DNA of 64,000 bases. Origin: Trueperella abortisuis. GTDB taxonomy: Bacteria > Actinomycetota > Actinomycetes > Actinomycetales > Actinomycetaceae. Each line of letters starts with the position of its first letter. Position 1 is the first letter of the stretch. The notes under the pieces were generated by a model. The model saw only the letters and a list, made by a program, of their open reading frames with translations. It was not told where the DNA came from and made no database searches. A program made the translations under genes and the position numbers. The stretch is from NCBI RefSeq assembly GCF_030811095.1, contig NZ_JAUSQL010000001.1:1922001-1986000 (forward strand), in the 5' to 3' direction. Positions 19,259 through 27,733 of the stretch are shown here, piece after piece.

Positions 19259-19267
19259 GCGGCGCCC
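19239..19267 (-). terminator. Terminator of the sia/nan/nag operon
   Basis: Perfect 11-base arms GGGCGCCGCGG (19239-19249) and CCGCGGCGCCC (19257-19267) with a seven-base loop, starting seven bases after the nagA stop. There is no T-run, but the stem is all GC. Confidence 0.7.
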
Positions 19268-19273
19268 TGTGAG

Positions 19274-20440
19274 CTACCTTGCTACGCCCTCGCGCACGAT
19301 TGCTGTGACCTCGAGGTCCTCGGTGAAGACGACGGCGTTGGCCGGCTCGCCCACCTTCCACTCAAGGGTCACGCCCGGGTCGGCCTGGGTCAACCCCACG
19401 GCATGGGCGGGCGCGCCGACGCCGCACCGCACGGCGACCCCCATGTCGAGGTAGCCGCCGCGAACCATTCGCTGGATCTCCTCGGCCACGCGAGCCGTGC
19501 CGCCGGCGATCGCGCCGTTGCGCGACAGCCGCGCCACCCCCTCGACGATGTCAACATCCTGACCGCCGAGGACGTACTTGCCGTCGGGCATGCCCGCGCC
19601 CTCCATTGCGTCGGTCACGAACACCACACCGAGCGGGTTCTCGCGCTGGATGAAGGTGACAACGTCGGAGACCAAGTCGGGGTCGACGTGGACGGTGTCT
19701 GCCACGAATTCGACGACCACCTCTCCCCTACGCGCCGCCGCGATGAGCTCGCGGACCGGGCCCGGGGCGCGGTGTCCGAGCGGTGGCATCGCGTTAAACA
19801 GGTGGGTCGCCATCTGCGGCGGCTTGCTCATGCCGATCTCGGCCGCGTAGGCGGAGGTGGCGGCGACCACCGCGCGCGTCTGCTCCGAGTCCGCCGAGGT
19901 GTGGCCCCAGGAGGGCACGGCCCCGTAGTCAAGGAGAAGCCTGGCCGCCTCGATGGCGCTGTCCACCTCGGGGGCGATCGTCATCGTCTTAATCCAACCC
20001 TTGCCGGCTTCGAGCCAGGAACGCAGCTCGTCAAGGTCGGGCATCCGGATCGCCGCGGGGTTCTGTGCGCCGCACTTGGCGGGCGAGATGTAGGGCCCCT
20101 CCAGGTGAATGCCCGCCAGTTTGCCCTCCTCGCATGCCTGCGCCAGGCCCCTGATCGGGGTCAGCGTGTCGATGAGCGAGACGGTGGAGGCGATCAGCGC
20201 CGTCGTGCCCATCGAACGGTGTGCCTCGACGGCCCTATCTACACCCTCCGGGCTCGGGTCGTCGGGGAAAGAGGCCCCGCCTCCGCCGTGACAGTGGACG
20301 TCGATGAAGCCGGGCGTCACCCAGCCCGCAACGCCCTCCTGCGCGGGAAAGATCTCGGCTACGACGCCGTCCTCGAGCCGAATTCCTGAACCAACCAGCT
20401 TGCCGTATCCGTCCAGCAGCTTGCCACGATACTCGGTCAC
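19274..20440 (-). CDS. nagA: N-acetylglucosamine-6-phosphate deacetylase
   Basis: Removes acetate from GlcNAc-6-P, giving glucosamine-6-P for NagB. 388 residues of the amidohydrolase superfamily. The metal motif IDVHCHGGGG lies near residues 55-65, with HLEGPYISP (metal Glu), GHTSAD (His), HLFNAMPPLGHR and a late TDAMEGAG (catalytic Asp). The true start is the GTG at 20440, overlapping the nagB stop (GTGA); the longer open frame is out-of-frame nagB sequence. It is the last gene of the operon and is followed by a strong hairpin. Confidence 0.95.
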   Translation of the reverse strand: MTEYRGKLLDGYGKLVGSGIRLEDGVVAEIFPAQEGVAGWVTPGFIDVHCHGGGGASFPDDPSPEGVDRAVEAHRSMGTTALIASTVSLIDTLTPIRGLAQACEEGKLAGIHLEGPYISPAKCGAQNPAAIRMPDLDELRSWLEAGKGWIKTMTIAPEVDSAIEAARLLLDYGAVPSWGHTSADSEQTRAVVAATSAYAAEIGMSKPPQMATHLFNAMPPLGHRAPGPVRELIAAARRGEVVVEFVADTVHVDPDLVSDVVTFIQRENPLGVVFVTDAMEGAGMPDGKYVLGGQDVDIVEGVARLSRNGAIAGGTARVAEEIQRMVRGGYLDMGVAVRCGVGAPAHAVGLTQADPGVTLEWKVGEPANAVVFTEDLEVTAIVREGVAR

Positions 20441-21213
20441 TTGAGGGTCTCCCAGCGCGTGCGGTACATGTCGATGTTCTTCAGCTTCGATGCCGCAGCC
20501 TCGTCGCAGAAGACGACGACGGACGGGTGCATCTGGGCGATCGACGCCGGGCAGGAGGCCGTGACCGGGCCCTCCGCCATGCCGGCGATGGCGTCGGCCT
20601 TGTTCTCGCCGAGCGCAATGAGCAGCAGATGCTTGGCCTCCATGATCGTGCCCAGACCCTGGGTGACGCACTTGTCCGGGACGAGGTCGAGGTTGCCCTC
20701 AAAGAAGCGGGCGTTGTCCTTACGGGTCCGCTGGGTCAGCGCGTCGACGTGCGTGCGCGAGACGAGGGAGACGCCCGGCTCGTTAAAGCCGATGTGTCCG
20801 TTGGCCCCGATGCCGAGGATCTGCAGGTGAACGCCCCCGTTGGCGCGGATGTCGGCGTCGTATGCGGCGGCCGCCTCGTACGGGTCGTCCGCCTGGCCGT
20901 TCGGGGTGTGCAGGTTGTCCTCCGTTAGGCCCGTCTTGTCCTCGCCCACCAGCTCGGCGCGCAACACGTTGCGGTAAGCCTCGGGGTGGGCCGGGTCAAT
21001 GCCGACGTATTCATCGAGCGCAAAGGCCTTCGCGTCCGCCAGAGTGAATTCCCCGGCGGCGTGGGCGGCGCGCAGCTGAGCGTACAGCCCGAGCGGGGTC
21101 GAGCCCGTGGCGACGCCGAGGTTCTTCGGCTCGGCGCCCCTCATCGTGGTCATTAGATAGGCGGCGGCAGCCTTCGCCAGTTCCGTCTCGTCGCCAAAAA
21201 CTCCGATCTGCAT
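20437..21213 (-). CDS. nagB: Glucosamine-6-phosphate deaminase
   Basis: Converts glucosamine-6-P to fructose-6-P and ammonia, the exit to glycolysis. 258 residues, the usual size. Motifs: GVATGSTPLGLY (phosphate loop), AFALDEYVGI (catalytic Asp), ILGIGANGHIGFNEPG, and SRTHV. Start chosen at the ATG at 21213, where similarity to NagB begins with MQIGVFGDE; the longer open frame has no family sequence. The ribosome site is weak (AAAGAG), consistent with coupling to nanE 14 bases upstream. Confidence 0.96.
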   Translation of the reverse strand: MQIGVFGDETELAKAAAAYLMTTMRGAEPKNLGVATGSTPLGLYAQLRAAHAAGEFTLADAKAFALDEYVGIDPAHPEAYRNVLRAELVGEDKTGLTEDNLHTPNGQADDPYEAAAAYDADIRANGGVHLQILGIGANGHIGFNEPGVSLVSRTHVDALTQRTRKDNARFFEGNLDLVPDKCVTQGLGTIMEAKHLLLIALGENKADAIAGMAEGPVTASCPASIAQMHPSVVVFCDEAAASKLKNIDMYRTRWETLK

Positions 21214-21227
21214 ATCTTTCTCTTTTC

Positions 21228-21899
21228 TTACTTGATGGCATCCGAGAACCACGAGGTGATCGTGGTTGGGTGGGTAATGGCGGTGCCGACGACGACGGCG
21301 AACGCTCCGGCCTCCATGACGGCCCTGGCCTGCTCGGGGGTGTGCACACGCCCCTCGCAAAAGACCGGCACATCGGGGAAGGCCGCCACGATCTCGCGCA
21401 GGAGCTCGAGGTCGGGGCCGTCCGTCTTGGGGCGTTCGCCCGTGTAACCCGACAGGGTGGTGGAGAGGATGTCCGAGCCGGCGTCGGCGGCCATGACGGC
21501 GTCGTCGAAGGAGCCGCAGTCAGCCATGACCAGGGCCTCCTCCTTCTTCAGCTCGGCCACCGTCTCGGCGTAGGTGCGCCCGTCCGGGCGCGGGCGGCGG
21601 GTGGCATCGAGCGCCACGATGTCCGCGCCGGCCATGATGCAGGCGCGCGCGTGGCGCAGGGTGGGGGTGATATAGACGCCGTCGTGCCCCTCCTTCCACA
21701 GGCCAATGACGGGCACATCCACCTGTCCCTTGATGGCGGCGATGTCAGCGAGGCCCTGGCAGCGTATCGCGCCGGCGCCGCCGCGCTCGGCCGCGAGCGC
21801 AATCTGGGCCATGGTCTCCGGGTGGCGCATGGGCTCGCCCGGGTAGGCCTGCGCGGAGACGATCAGGCGCCCACGCAGCGATTCAATGAGCTGATGCAT
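21228..21899 (-). CDS. nanE: N-acetylmannosamine-6-phosphate 2-epimerase
   Basis: Epimerises ManNAc-6-P to GlcNAc-6-P. 223 residues with the NanE TIM-barrel pattern: SAQAYPGEPM near the N-terminus, GLWKEGHDGVYITP (catalytic Lys region), ADIVALDATRRPRPDG, and FCEGRVHTPEQA with AVVVGTAITHP (phosphate binding) at the end. The start codon abuts the nanK stop with no gap, which indicates translational coupling. Confidence 0.96.
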   Translation of the reverse strand: MHQLIESLRGRLIVSAQAYPGEPMRHPETMAQIALAAERGGAGAIRCQGLADIAAIKGQVDVPVIGLWKEGHDGVYITPTLRHARACIMAGADIVALDATRRPRPDGRTYAETVAELKKEEALVMADCGSFDDAVMAADAGSDILSTTLSGYTGERPKTDGPDLELLREIVAAFPDVPVFCEGRVHTPEQARAVMEAGAFAVVVGTAITHPTTITSWFSDAIK

Positions 21900-22826
21900 T
21901 TAGACTTCTTTCCTCATGAAATTGATCGCCGCGCCGTACAGGGGTGCGGCGGAACCGAGTTCACCGAGTTTGATCGGCACGGTGGCAACCGGATCCATGG
22001 CGCGGGCAAGAAAGCCCTCATGAACATTTTGCCACCATTCGTCGCCCGAGCGGGTCATCGAGCCCGATAGGACGATGACGGATGGATCGATACAGTTGGC
22101 GAGCGTGGCGAGGGACTCGCCCGTGGCGTAAGCCGACTGGTTGAAGACGTCGCGCGCGAGCTGGTTGCCGCGCTCGGCCAAGTCTTGCAGCTCCTTGCCG
22201 TTGGTAACCTCCGGATCGGAAGGCCCGCGCCGGGAGTTGTACCAGTTGGTGATGCCGTGCCCGGAGGCGATGGCCTCGATGTGGCCGGTGCGTCCGCACG
22301 AGCAGGGCATGCCGACGGCGAGATGGTGGTGGATGTGGCCGTAGTGGCCGGCGAGGAAGTGATCGCCAAAGTCGATCTCGCCCTCCCGGATGAGCGCGCC
22401 ACCGATCCCGGTTCCCAGCGCCATCGACACCACGGACGCTGCGCCCTTGCCGGCTCCCACGATCGCCTCCCCCAGGCCGTGTGCGTGGACGTCGTTGATG
22501 ACGTGGACGGGCAGGCCCGTGGCCTCGGCAAGGATTTCGCCGAGCCGGGTTCCGGCCCATCCCGGCATCGTGTTCGTAGCGGAGACGATCGTGCCGCTGG
22601 CCGGGTCGACCACGCCCGCGCTGGCGATACCGATGCCGAGGAGAGAGCGGTCGGCGCACGCATCCACCACCATGTCGCGGATGCGCCGTGCCACATCGGC
22701 ACCGCCAGCGTGAGCGAGGGTCTTCATGGATCGGCTCTCGCCGACGCTGAGACGATCGGCGTCAGCGAAAGCCCACCCCACCTTGGTGCCACCAATGTCG
22801 ATCGTCAGGATCTCGGCACCAGTCAT
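21900..22826 (-). CDS. nanK: ROK-family N-acetylmannosamine kinase
   Basis: Phosphorylates ManNAc released by NanA. 308 residues. The ATP phosphate-binding motif LTIDIGGTKVGWA is at residues 6-18. The ROK signature has the zinc-binding H and cysteines in HHHLAVGMPCSCGRTGHIEA, with the catalytic Asp in VINDVHAHGLGE. ROK sugar kinases are hard to tell apart by sequence; the assignment to ManNAc rests on position between nanA and nanE. There is no N-terminal helix-turn-helix, so it is not a repressor. Confidence 0.9.
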   Translation of the reverse strand: MTGAEILTIDIGGTKVGWAFADADRLSVGESRSMKTLAHAGGADVARRIRDMVVDACADRSLLGIGIASAGVVDPASGTIVSATNTMPGWAGTRLGEILAEATGLPVHVINDVHAHGLGEAIVGAGKGAASVVSMALGTGIGGALIREGEIDFGDHFLAGHYGHIHHHLAVGMPCSCGRTGHIEAIASGHGITNWYNSRRGPSDPEVTNGKELQDLAERGNQLARDVFNQSAYATGESLATLANCIDPSVIVLSGSMTRSGDEWWQNVHEGFLARAMDPVATVPIKLGELGSAAPLYGAAINFMRKEV

Positions 22827-22835
22827 GGTTTCCTC

Positions 22836-23750
22836 CTACTTCAGGTGCCCGGTTTCCCGCAGCACTCGGGCCACGGCCTCCACGTTCTCACCCTCGAGGG
22901 CGAGGACGGGTTCGGGCATCGTGTTCGTCTCGAACACGCCAAGCAGCATGAGCGCCGTCTTGAAGGCGCCTACACCGGCCGCATAGCCGAACTCGCCAGA
23001 AGGGGCTTGGACGATCCGCATGAGGCGAGTCGCCTGGTCCTGCAGCTCGCGCACCCGGCTCCAGTCGCCGGCCTGGTAGGCGCGCCACTGTTCGACGTAG
23101 ACGACCGGGTCGACGTTGCCCAGGCCCGGCACCGAGCCGTCGGCGTGGGACATGTAGGCGCCGTCGACGACGACTTCGTGGCCGGTGAGCAGGGAAAGCT
23201 CCAGGCCCTCCTCGTCGCGCGCTTGGGCGAGGAAACGGAAGGAGACGTCGTCGCCCGAGGAATCCTTCACGCCCGCCAGCACACCCTCGCGGGCCAGCTC
23301 GAGGATGAGCGCCGGCGAGAGCTTGACGTGGACGCACACGGGGATGTCGTAGGCGAACAGCGGCAGGTCCACGGCCTCGTGGACCAGCTGGAAGTGACGC
23401 TTGATCTCCTTTTGCCCGAGGATCGCATAGAAGGGGGCGGTGGCGACGATGGCGTCGGCACCCAGTTCCTTCGCCTCGCGGGCGTGCTCGATGGTGCGGT
23501 TGGTCGTGATGTCGATGACGCCGACCAGCACCGGAACGCGGCCGGCGACGATGCGCACGGCGTTCTCGATCACCTCTCGGCGGCGGGCATCGGAGGAAAA
23601 GGCGACCCCACCGGAGGAGCCGAGGACGAACAGGCCGTCGACTCCGGCGTCAATCATGCGGTTAATCGAGCGCTCAAACGAGACGACGTCGAGGGCGCCG
23701 TCCGCGGTGAGCGGGGTGACAACGGGAGGGATAACTCCACGGAATTTCAT
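22836..23750 (-). CDS. nanA: N-acetylneuraminate lyase (DHDPS/NAL family)
   Basis: Class I aldolase splitting sialic acid into ManNAc and pyruvate. 304 residues. GSSGGVAFSS is the pyruvate carboxylate motif; FAYDIP carries the catalytic Tyr and AGVKDSSGD the Schiff-base Lys. The closest family members could also be other DapA-like aldolases, since the GTGE motif of classical NanA reads GSSGG here. The complete NanK-NanE-NagB-NagA pathway and sialic-type transporter around it support NanA. AAGGAAG precedes the ATG. Confidence 0.88.
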   Translation of the reverse strand: MKFRGVIPPVVTPLTADGALDVVSFERSINRMIDAGVDGLFVLGSSGGVAFSSDARRREVIENAVRIVAGRVPVLVGVIDITTNRTIEHAREAKELGADAIVATAPFYAILGQKEIKRHFQLVHEAVDLPLFAYDIPVCVHVKLSPALILELAREGVLAGVKDSSGDDVSFRFLAQARDEEGLELSLLTGHEVVVDGAYMSHADGSVPGLGNVDPVVYVEQWRAYQAGDWSRVRELQDQATRLMRIVQAPSGEFGYAAGVGAFKTALMLLGVFETNTMPEPVLALEGENVEAVARVLRETGHLK

Positions 23751-23759
23751 TGGTCTTCC

Positions 23760-24566
23760 TTAACCTAATTGGGGGTGTAGAAGCGACGGTGCCGCTCCCA
23801 AGAGTTTCTTGGTGTAGGGATCCTGCGGGTTGGCAAGCAGCTCCTTGGCCGGGCCCTCCTCCACGACCTTGCCCTTGTTCATCACCGCGATGCGATCGGA
23901 GATGTAGCGGACGGTCTGGATGTCGTGAGAGATGAAGACCATCGCGAGGCCGAGCTCGTTCTTCAGGTCCATGAGCAGGTTGAGGATCTGCGCGCGCACG
24001 GAGACGTCGAGCGCCGACGTCGGCTCGTCCGCGATGATCGCGTCCGGGCGCAGGGCGAGCGCACGGGCGATCGCCACGCGCTGACGCTGGCCGCCGGAGA
24101 GCTGGCCGGGTAGCGCGTCGAGCGCCGACTGCGGCAACCCGACCTGGCCGATGAGTTCCTCGACGCGGGCATCGCGCTCGGCCTCGGTGCCGATCTTGTG
24201 CACGCGCAGCGGATCGAGCAGCTGGTCACGCACGTACATGCGGGCGTTGAGCGCCGTGGCCGGATCCTGGAAGACGACGGAGACGACGCGCCCGATCTTG
24301 CGCCGGTCTGACGCCGAACGCTTCGTCACCTCCTCGCCCTTGAAAAAGACCTGACCGGTGGTGGCCTCCTGCAGGCCGCACATGACGTTCGCGGTGGTGG
24401 ACTTGCCACACCCCGACTCGCCCACGATGCCGAGCACCTGGCCGGGCATGACCTTCATCGACACCCCGTCCACGGCGTGGACCTTGGTGGGGTTGAAGAT
24501 CGAGCCGGCGCGGGTCTTGAAGATGACGTGCAGGTCGCGCAGTTCGATGATCGGAGTCTCGCTCAT
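23760..24566 (-). CDS. siaI: ABC transporter ATP-binding protein (DppF type)
   Basis: Second ATPase of the sialic acid importer. 268 residues. Walker A is GESGCGKST, the signature LSGGQRQRVAIARALAL, and Walker B IIADEPTSALD. The oligopeptide-type C-terminal extension ends with the usual NPQDPYTKKLL. Start chosen at MSETP (24566), which overlaps the stop of the fused permease-ATPase gene by four bases (ATGA). Gene name given by analogy to siaEFGI of Corynebacterium glutamicum, which has the same four-gene layout (from memory). Confidence 0.88.
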   Translation of the reverse strand: MSETPIIELRDLHVIFKTRAGSIFNPTKVHAVDGVSMKVMPGQVLGIVGESGCGKSTTANVMCGLQEATTGQVFFKGEEVTKRSASDRRKIGRVVSVVFQDPATALNARMYVRDQLLDPLRVHKIGTEAERDARVEELIGQVGLPQSALDALPGQLSGGQRQRVAIARALALRPDAIIADEPTSALDVSVRAQILNLLMDLKNELGLAMVFISHDIQTVRYISDRIAVMNKGKVVEEGPAKELLANPQDPYTKKLLGAAPSLLHPQLG

Positions 24567-26644
24567 CGTGCTTCTCCCTTCGCTTCGGTGGTCTGCTGCG
24601 CCGGAACTCCGGGCTGGGCAGGGGCCGGGTAGCCGGCGTCGGTCCATGCCGAGTCCGGTACGGCCGCGTAGTAGTGATCGCGTCCGGGGATCTCCATACG
24701 CACCGGCGGGGTGGTGAGCCCGACGTCGGGGTGGGAGGAGCGCGGCGCAAAGCGGTCGCCCGCCGGGAAGTCCTTCGGCGAGGGGACGGTGCCGGGGACC
24801 TGGTGTAGGCGGTCGGCACCCGATTCGATGGAGAGCACCGAGCCGAGCAGGCCGCGGGTGTACTCGTGGACGGGGTGGCTGAGCAGCTCCGAGGCCGGCG
24901 CCTGCTCGACCACCTGGCCGGCGTACATGACCGTGATCTTGTGGGCGACCTCGGCCACGAGGGCCAGGTCGTGGGAGACGAAGACCATCGCAAATCCGAG
25001 CTTCTCGCGCAGGTCATTGAGCAGCTCGATGACCTGCTTTTGCACCGTCACGTCGAGCGCGGTGGTCGGCTCGTCGGCGATGATGAGCTTCGGGTCGCGG
25101 GTGAGCGCCATGGCGATGAGCACGCGCTGACGCTGGCCGCCGGAGAGCTCGTGCGGGTAAGACTCGAGCGTGCGCTTCGGATCAAGGCCCACCAGTTCGA
25201 GCAGCTCCTCGGCGCTGCGGGTGCCGCCGCGGGAGGTCAGCTGCTTCATCTGGCTACGGATGAGCATAGCCGGGTTGAGCGAGGACAGGGCGTCCTGGTA
25301 GATCATGGCCATCTCGTTGCCGAGCAGGCCCTGGCGCTCCTTGGCGCTCATCTTGAGCAGGTCCCTGCCCTCGTAGAAGATCTCGCCGCTGATCTGCGCG
25401 CGCGGGTCGATGAGGCCCATGACCGTGAGGGCGGTGATCGACTTGCCACAGCCCGACTCGCCCACAAGGCCCATCGTCTCACCCTTGTGGACGGAGAAGT
25501 TCACGTGGTCGACGACGTTGATGTCGCCGTGGCGCGGGAACTTGATCGACAGGTTGCGCACCTCCAGCAGGGGCTGGCCGGTCGCCGTCGCGACGAAACG
25601 GTCGGTGCGCTTGGACTCGACCACCTGGAGCTGGTCGAGGCGGGCCTTGAGCGATTCCGCCTGCGCGGCGTAGGCCAGGCGCGGGTCGAGGAGCAGCTTG
25701 TCCTGCTCGCGAGTGCCGGTGACGGCCTCAACCTTTTGTGCCGAGGAGGGAGCTGCGACCATCGCGTCGGTGATGCCCTCGGACAGGATGTTCAGGCACA
25801 GCACCGTCAGCATGATGAACAGGCCCGGGAAGAGCGCCGTCCACCACATGCCCAGCAGCACCGACAGGTTCGAGGAGGCGTCCGAGAGCACGTTGCCCCA
25901 GGTGGGAACCATCGTGGACTGCAGGCCCGAGCCGATGAAGGTCAGCGAGGCCTCGAGGATGATCGCGTCTGCCACCAGCACGGTGGCGAACACCAGCACC
26001 GGGGCGGCGGTGTTGCGGGCGACGTGGCGGATGAGGATCCACGGCGCACGCGCACCCGAGACGATAACCGCACGCACGTAGTCCTCGCCGTAGGCGCTCA
26101 TCACGTTCGCGCGAACGATGCGGGCCAGCTGCGGGATGTAGACGAAGGCGATCGAGCAGATGATGACGAAGACGAGGCCGACCACGTTGTCCGGCTCGAG
26201 GCGGCGGGAGAAGACCAGCACCATGACGGCCGCCATCGCGATGCCGGGGACGGCCATGATGACGTCCATGATTCGCATGATCACTTCGCCGATCCACTTG
26301 CGTGACACCGCCGCGATCGCGCCGATGAGCGCGCCGAAGAAAAGTGCCACGAGGGTGGCGGCCAGGCCAATCATGAGCGAGAAGCGGCCGCCGTAGAGGA
26401 TGCGGGAGAGGATGTCACGGCCGACGTGGTCAGTTCCGAAGATGAACTCACCGTTGGGCGGGCTCCACTTGTCTGCCAGCGCGTCCGGGTTGTAGGGCGC
26501 GATGAGCGGGGCGAGGAAGGAGACAACGAAGACGATGGTGAGGAAGACCATGGCCAGGCGCGCGCCGATCGACATGTTCTTGATCCGTGAGAAACGGACG
26601 CCAGGCGCCGTAACCTTGTCAAGCTTCTTTTTCTTGGACGTCAT
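24563..26644 (-). CDS. siaG: Fused ABC permease-ATPase (DppC-DppD)
   Basis: One polypeptide of 693 residues with an N-terminal DppC-type permease (residues 1-300; helices, FGTDHVGRDILSRI motif, EAA-like loop at VRAVIVSGARAPW) and a C-terminal DppD-type ATPase (about 355-640; Walker A GESGCGKSI, LSGGQRQRVLIAMAL, IIADEPTTALD). Such permease-ATPase fusions occur in actinobacterial peptide/nickel and sialic acid importers. It sits between the second permease gene and the DppF-type ATPase gene, overlapping the latter by four bases. Substrate from context: sialic acid. Confidence 0.9.
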   Translation of the reverse strand: MTSKKKKLDKVTAPGVRFSRIKNMSIGARLAMVFLTIVFVVSFLAPLIAPYNPDALADKWSPPNGEFIFGTDHVGRDILSRILYGGRFSLMIGLAATLVALFFGALIGAIAAVSRKWIGEVIMRIMDVIMAVPGIAMAAVMVLVFSRRLEPDNVVGLVFVIICSIAFVYIPQLARIVRANVMSAYGEDYVRAVIVSGARAPWILIRHVARNTAAPVLVFATVLVADAIILEASLTFIGSGLQSTMVPTWGNVLSDASSNLSVLLGMWWTALFPGLFIMLTVLCLNILSEGITDAMVAAPSSAQKVEAVTGTREQDKLLLDPRLAYAAQAESLKARLDQLQVVESKRTDRFVATATGQPLLEVRNLSIKFPRHGDINVVDHVNFSVHKGETMGLVGESGCGKSITALTVMGLIDPRAQISGEIFYEGRDLLKMSAKERQGLLGNEMAMIYQDALSSLNPAMLIRSQMKQLTSRGGTRSAEELLELVGLDPKRTLESYPHELSGGQRQRVLIAMALTRDPKLIIADEPTTALDVTVQKQVIELLNDLREKLGFAMVFVSHDLALVAEVAHKITVMYAGQVVEQAPASELLSHPVHEYTRGLLGSVLSIESGADRLHQVPGTVPSPKDFPAGDRFAPRSSHPDVGLTTPPVRMEIPGRDHYYAAVPDSAWTDAGYPAPAQPGVPAQQTTEAKGEAR

Positions 26645-26647
26645 CTG

Positions 26648-27601
26648 TTACACCGACCTAATACGCGGGTTGATGAGGAGGTAGAGCATGTCAACGATGA
26701 TGTTGACGATGATGAAGGCGATCGCGACAACAAGTGCGCCGCCCTGAACGAGGTTGACCCAGTTGTTCTGGATACCGAGGATGAGAACCTTACCCATGCC
26801 CTGCAGGCCGAAGATGATCTCGATGACGACGGCGCCACCCATGAGGTAGCCGACGCGAAGGCCGAGGACGGTCACGGGGGTGATGAGGGCGTTGCGCAGG
26901 ACGTTGCGGCCGATGACGACCGAGCGCGGGATGCCCGCGCCCAGCGCGGTACGCACGTAGTCGCGGTCTAGTTCTTCTACCATTGAGGTTCGCACCACGC
27001 GGGTCATCTGGCCGATGACCGGGATCGCCAGGGAGAAGGCGGGAAGCAGCATGCGCATGAACCAGCCGCCAAAATCCTCACTCATGGATGGCAACCCACC
27101 CGAGACGGGGATGGATCCGCCCACGAAGGCGAGCACCAGGAGGGAGGCCAGCCAGAAGGACGGGGTGCCGATGCAGATCACCGAAAAGACGCGGATGATC
27201 TGGTCCGGCCAGCGGTCGCGGTAAATTGCGGCCAGGATGCCGAGCGGGAAGGCGAGGAGGATGGCGATGATGAGGCCGAAGAAGGTCAGGGACAGGGTCA
27301 CCGGCAGAGCGCCCGTCACCATGTCGCTGACGCGGTTGGTCTCACCGACGCCGTAGATGCCCAGGTCTCCCTGGAACATGTCGATGACGTAGTTACCGTA
27401 TTGAACGAAGAAAGGATCATTGAGGCCGTGAGCTGCACGGAATTCTGCCAGTGCCTCCGGCGTCGCGTATTCGCCGAGGGCTGTGTATGCCGGGTCGATC
27501 GGCGAGAGAGACATGATGAAGAAGACGAGAAGGGTCACGCCGATCACCATGATGGGGAGCGCGATGAGGCGCCGCCCGAGAAGTCTGAGGAGATTATTCA
27601 T
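26648..27601 (-). CDS. siaF: ABC transporter permease (DppB type)
   Basis: First membrane subunit of the importer, 317 residues. The N-terminus MNNLLRLLGRRLIALPIMV is typical of DppB proteins. The TM1 is followed by a long external loop (to about residue 100), and the docking loop reads DYVRTALGAGIPRSVV. The gene lies 132 bases after the binding-protein gene with a strong hairpin between them, and three bases before siaG. It pairs with the permease half of SiaG. Confidence 0.9.
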   Translation of the reverse strand: MNNLLRLLGRRLIALPIMVIGVTLLVFFIMSLSPIDPAYTALGEYATPEALAEFRAAHGLNDPFFVQYGNYVIDMFQGDLGIYGVGETNRVSDMVTGALPVTLSLTFFGLIIAILLAFPLGILAAIYRDRWPDQIIRVFSVICIGTPSFWLASLLVLAFVGGSIPVSGGLPSMSEDFGGWFMRMLLPAFSLAIPVIGQMTRVVRTSMVEELDRDYVRTALGAGIPRSVVIGRNVLRNALITPVTVLGLRVGYLMGGAVVIEIIFGLQGMGKVLILGIQNNWVNLVQGGALVVAIAFIIVNIIVDMLYLLINPRIRSV

Positions 27602-27680
27602 CCGTTTTCCTCTTCCGACGAGGATTGGCTGAGGTCAGTGTGCACCTATGTGCGCTGCCCAGTGGGTTGAGGGTGCAAAA

Positions 27681-27714
27681 AGTGGAGGGTAGGCGGGAGG
27701 ACCTACCCTCCACT
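27681..27714 (-). terminator. Intergenic terminator/attenuator between siaE and siaF
   Basis: Perfect 13-base arms AGTGGAGGGTAGG (27681-27693) and CCTACCCTCCACT (27702-27714), eight-base loop. On the minus strand the stem is followed directly by TTTTT, so this is an intrinsic terminator 20 bases after siaE. Partial read-through would give much more binding protein than membrane components. The gap 27602-27733 holds nothing else. Confidence 0.85.
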
Positions 27715-27733
27715 CCTTGTCTCGGTTACGTGG

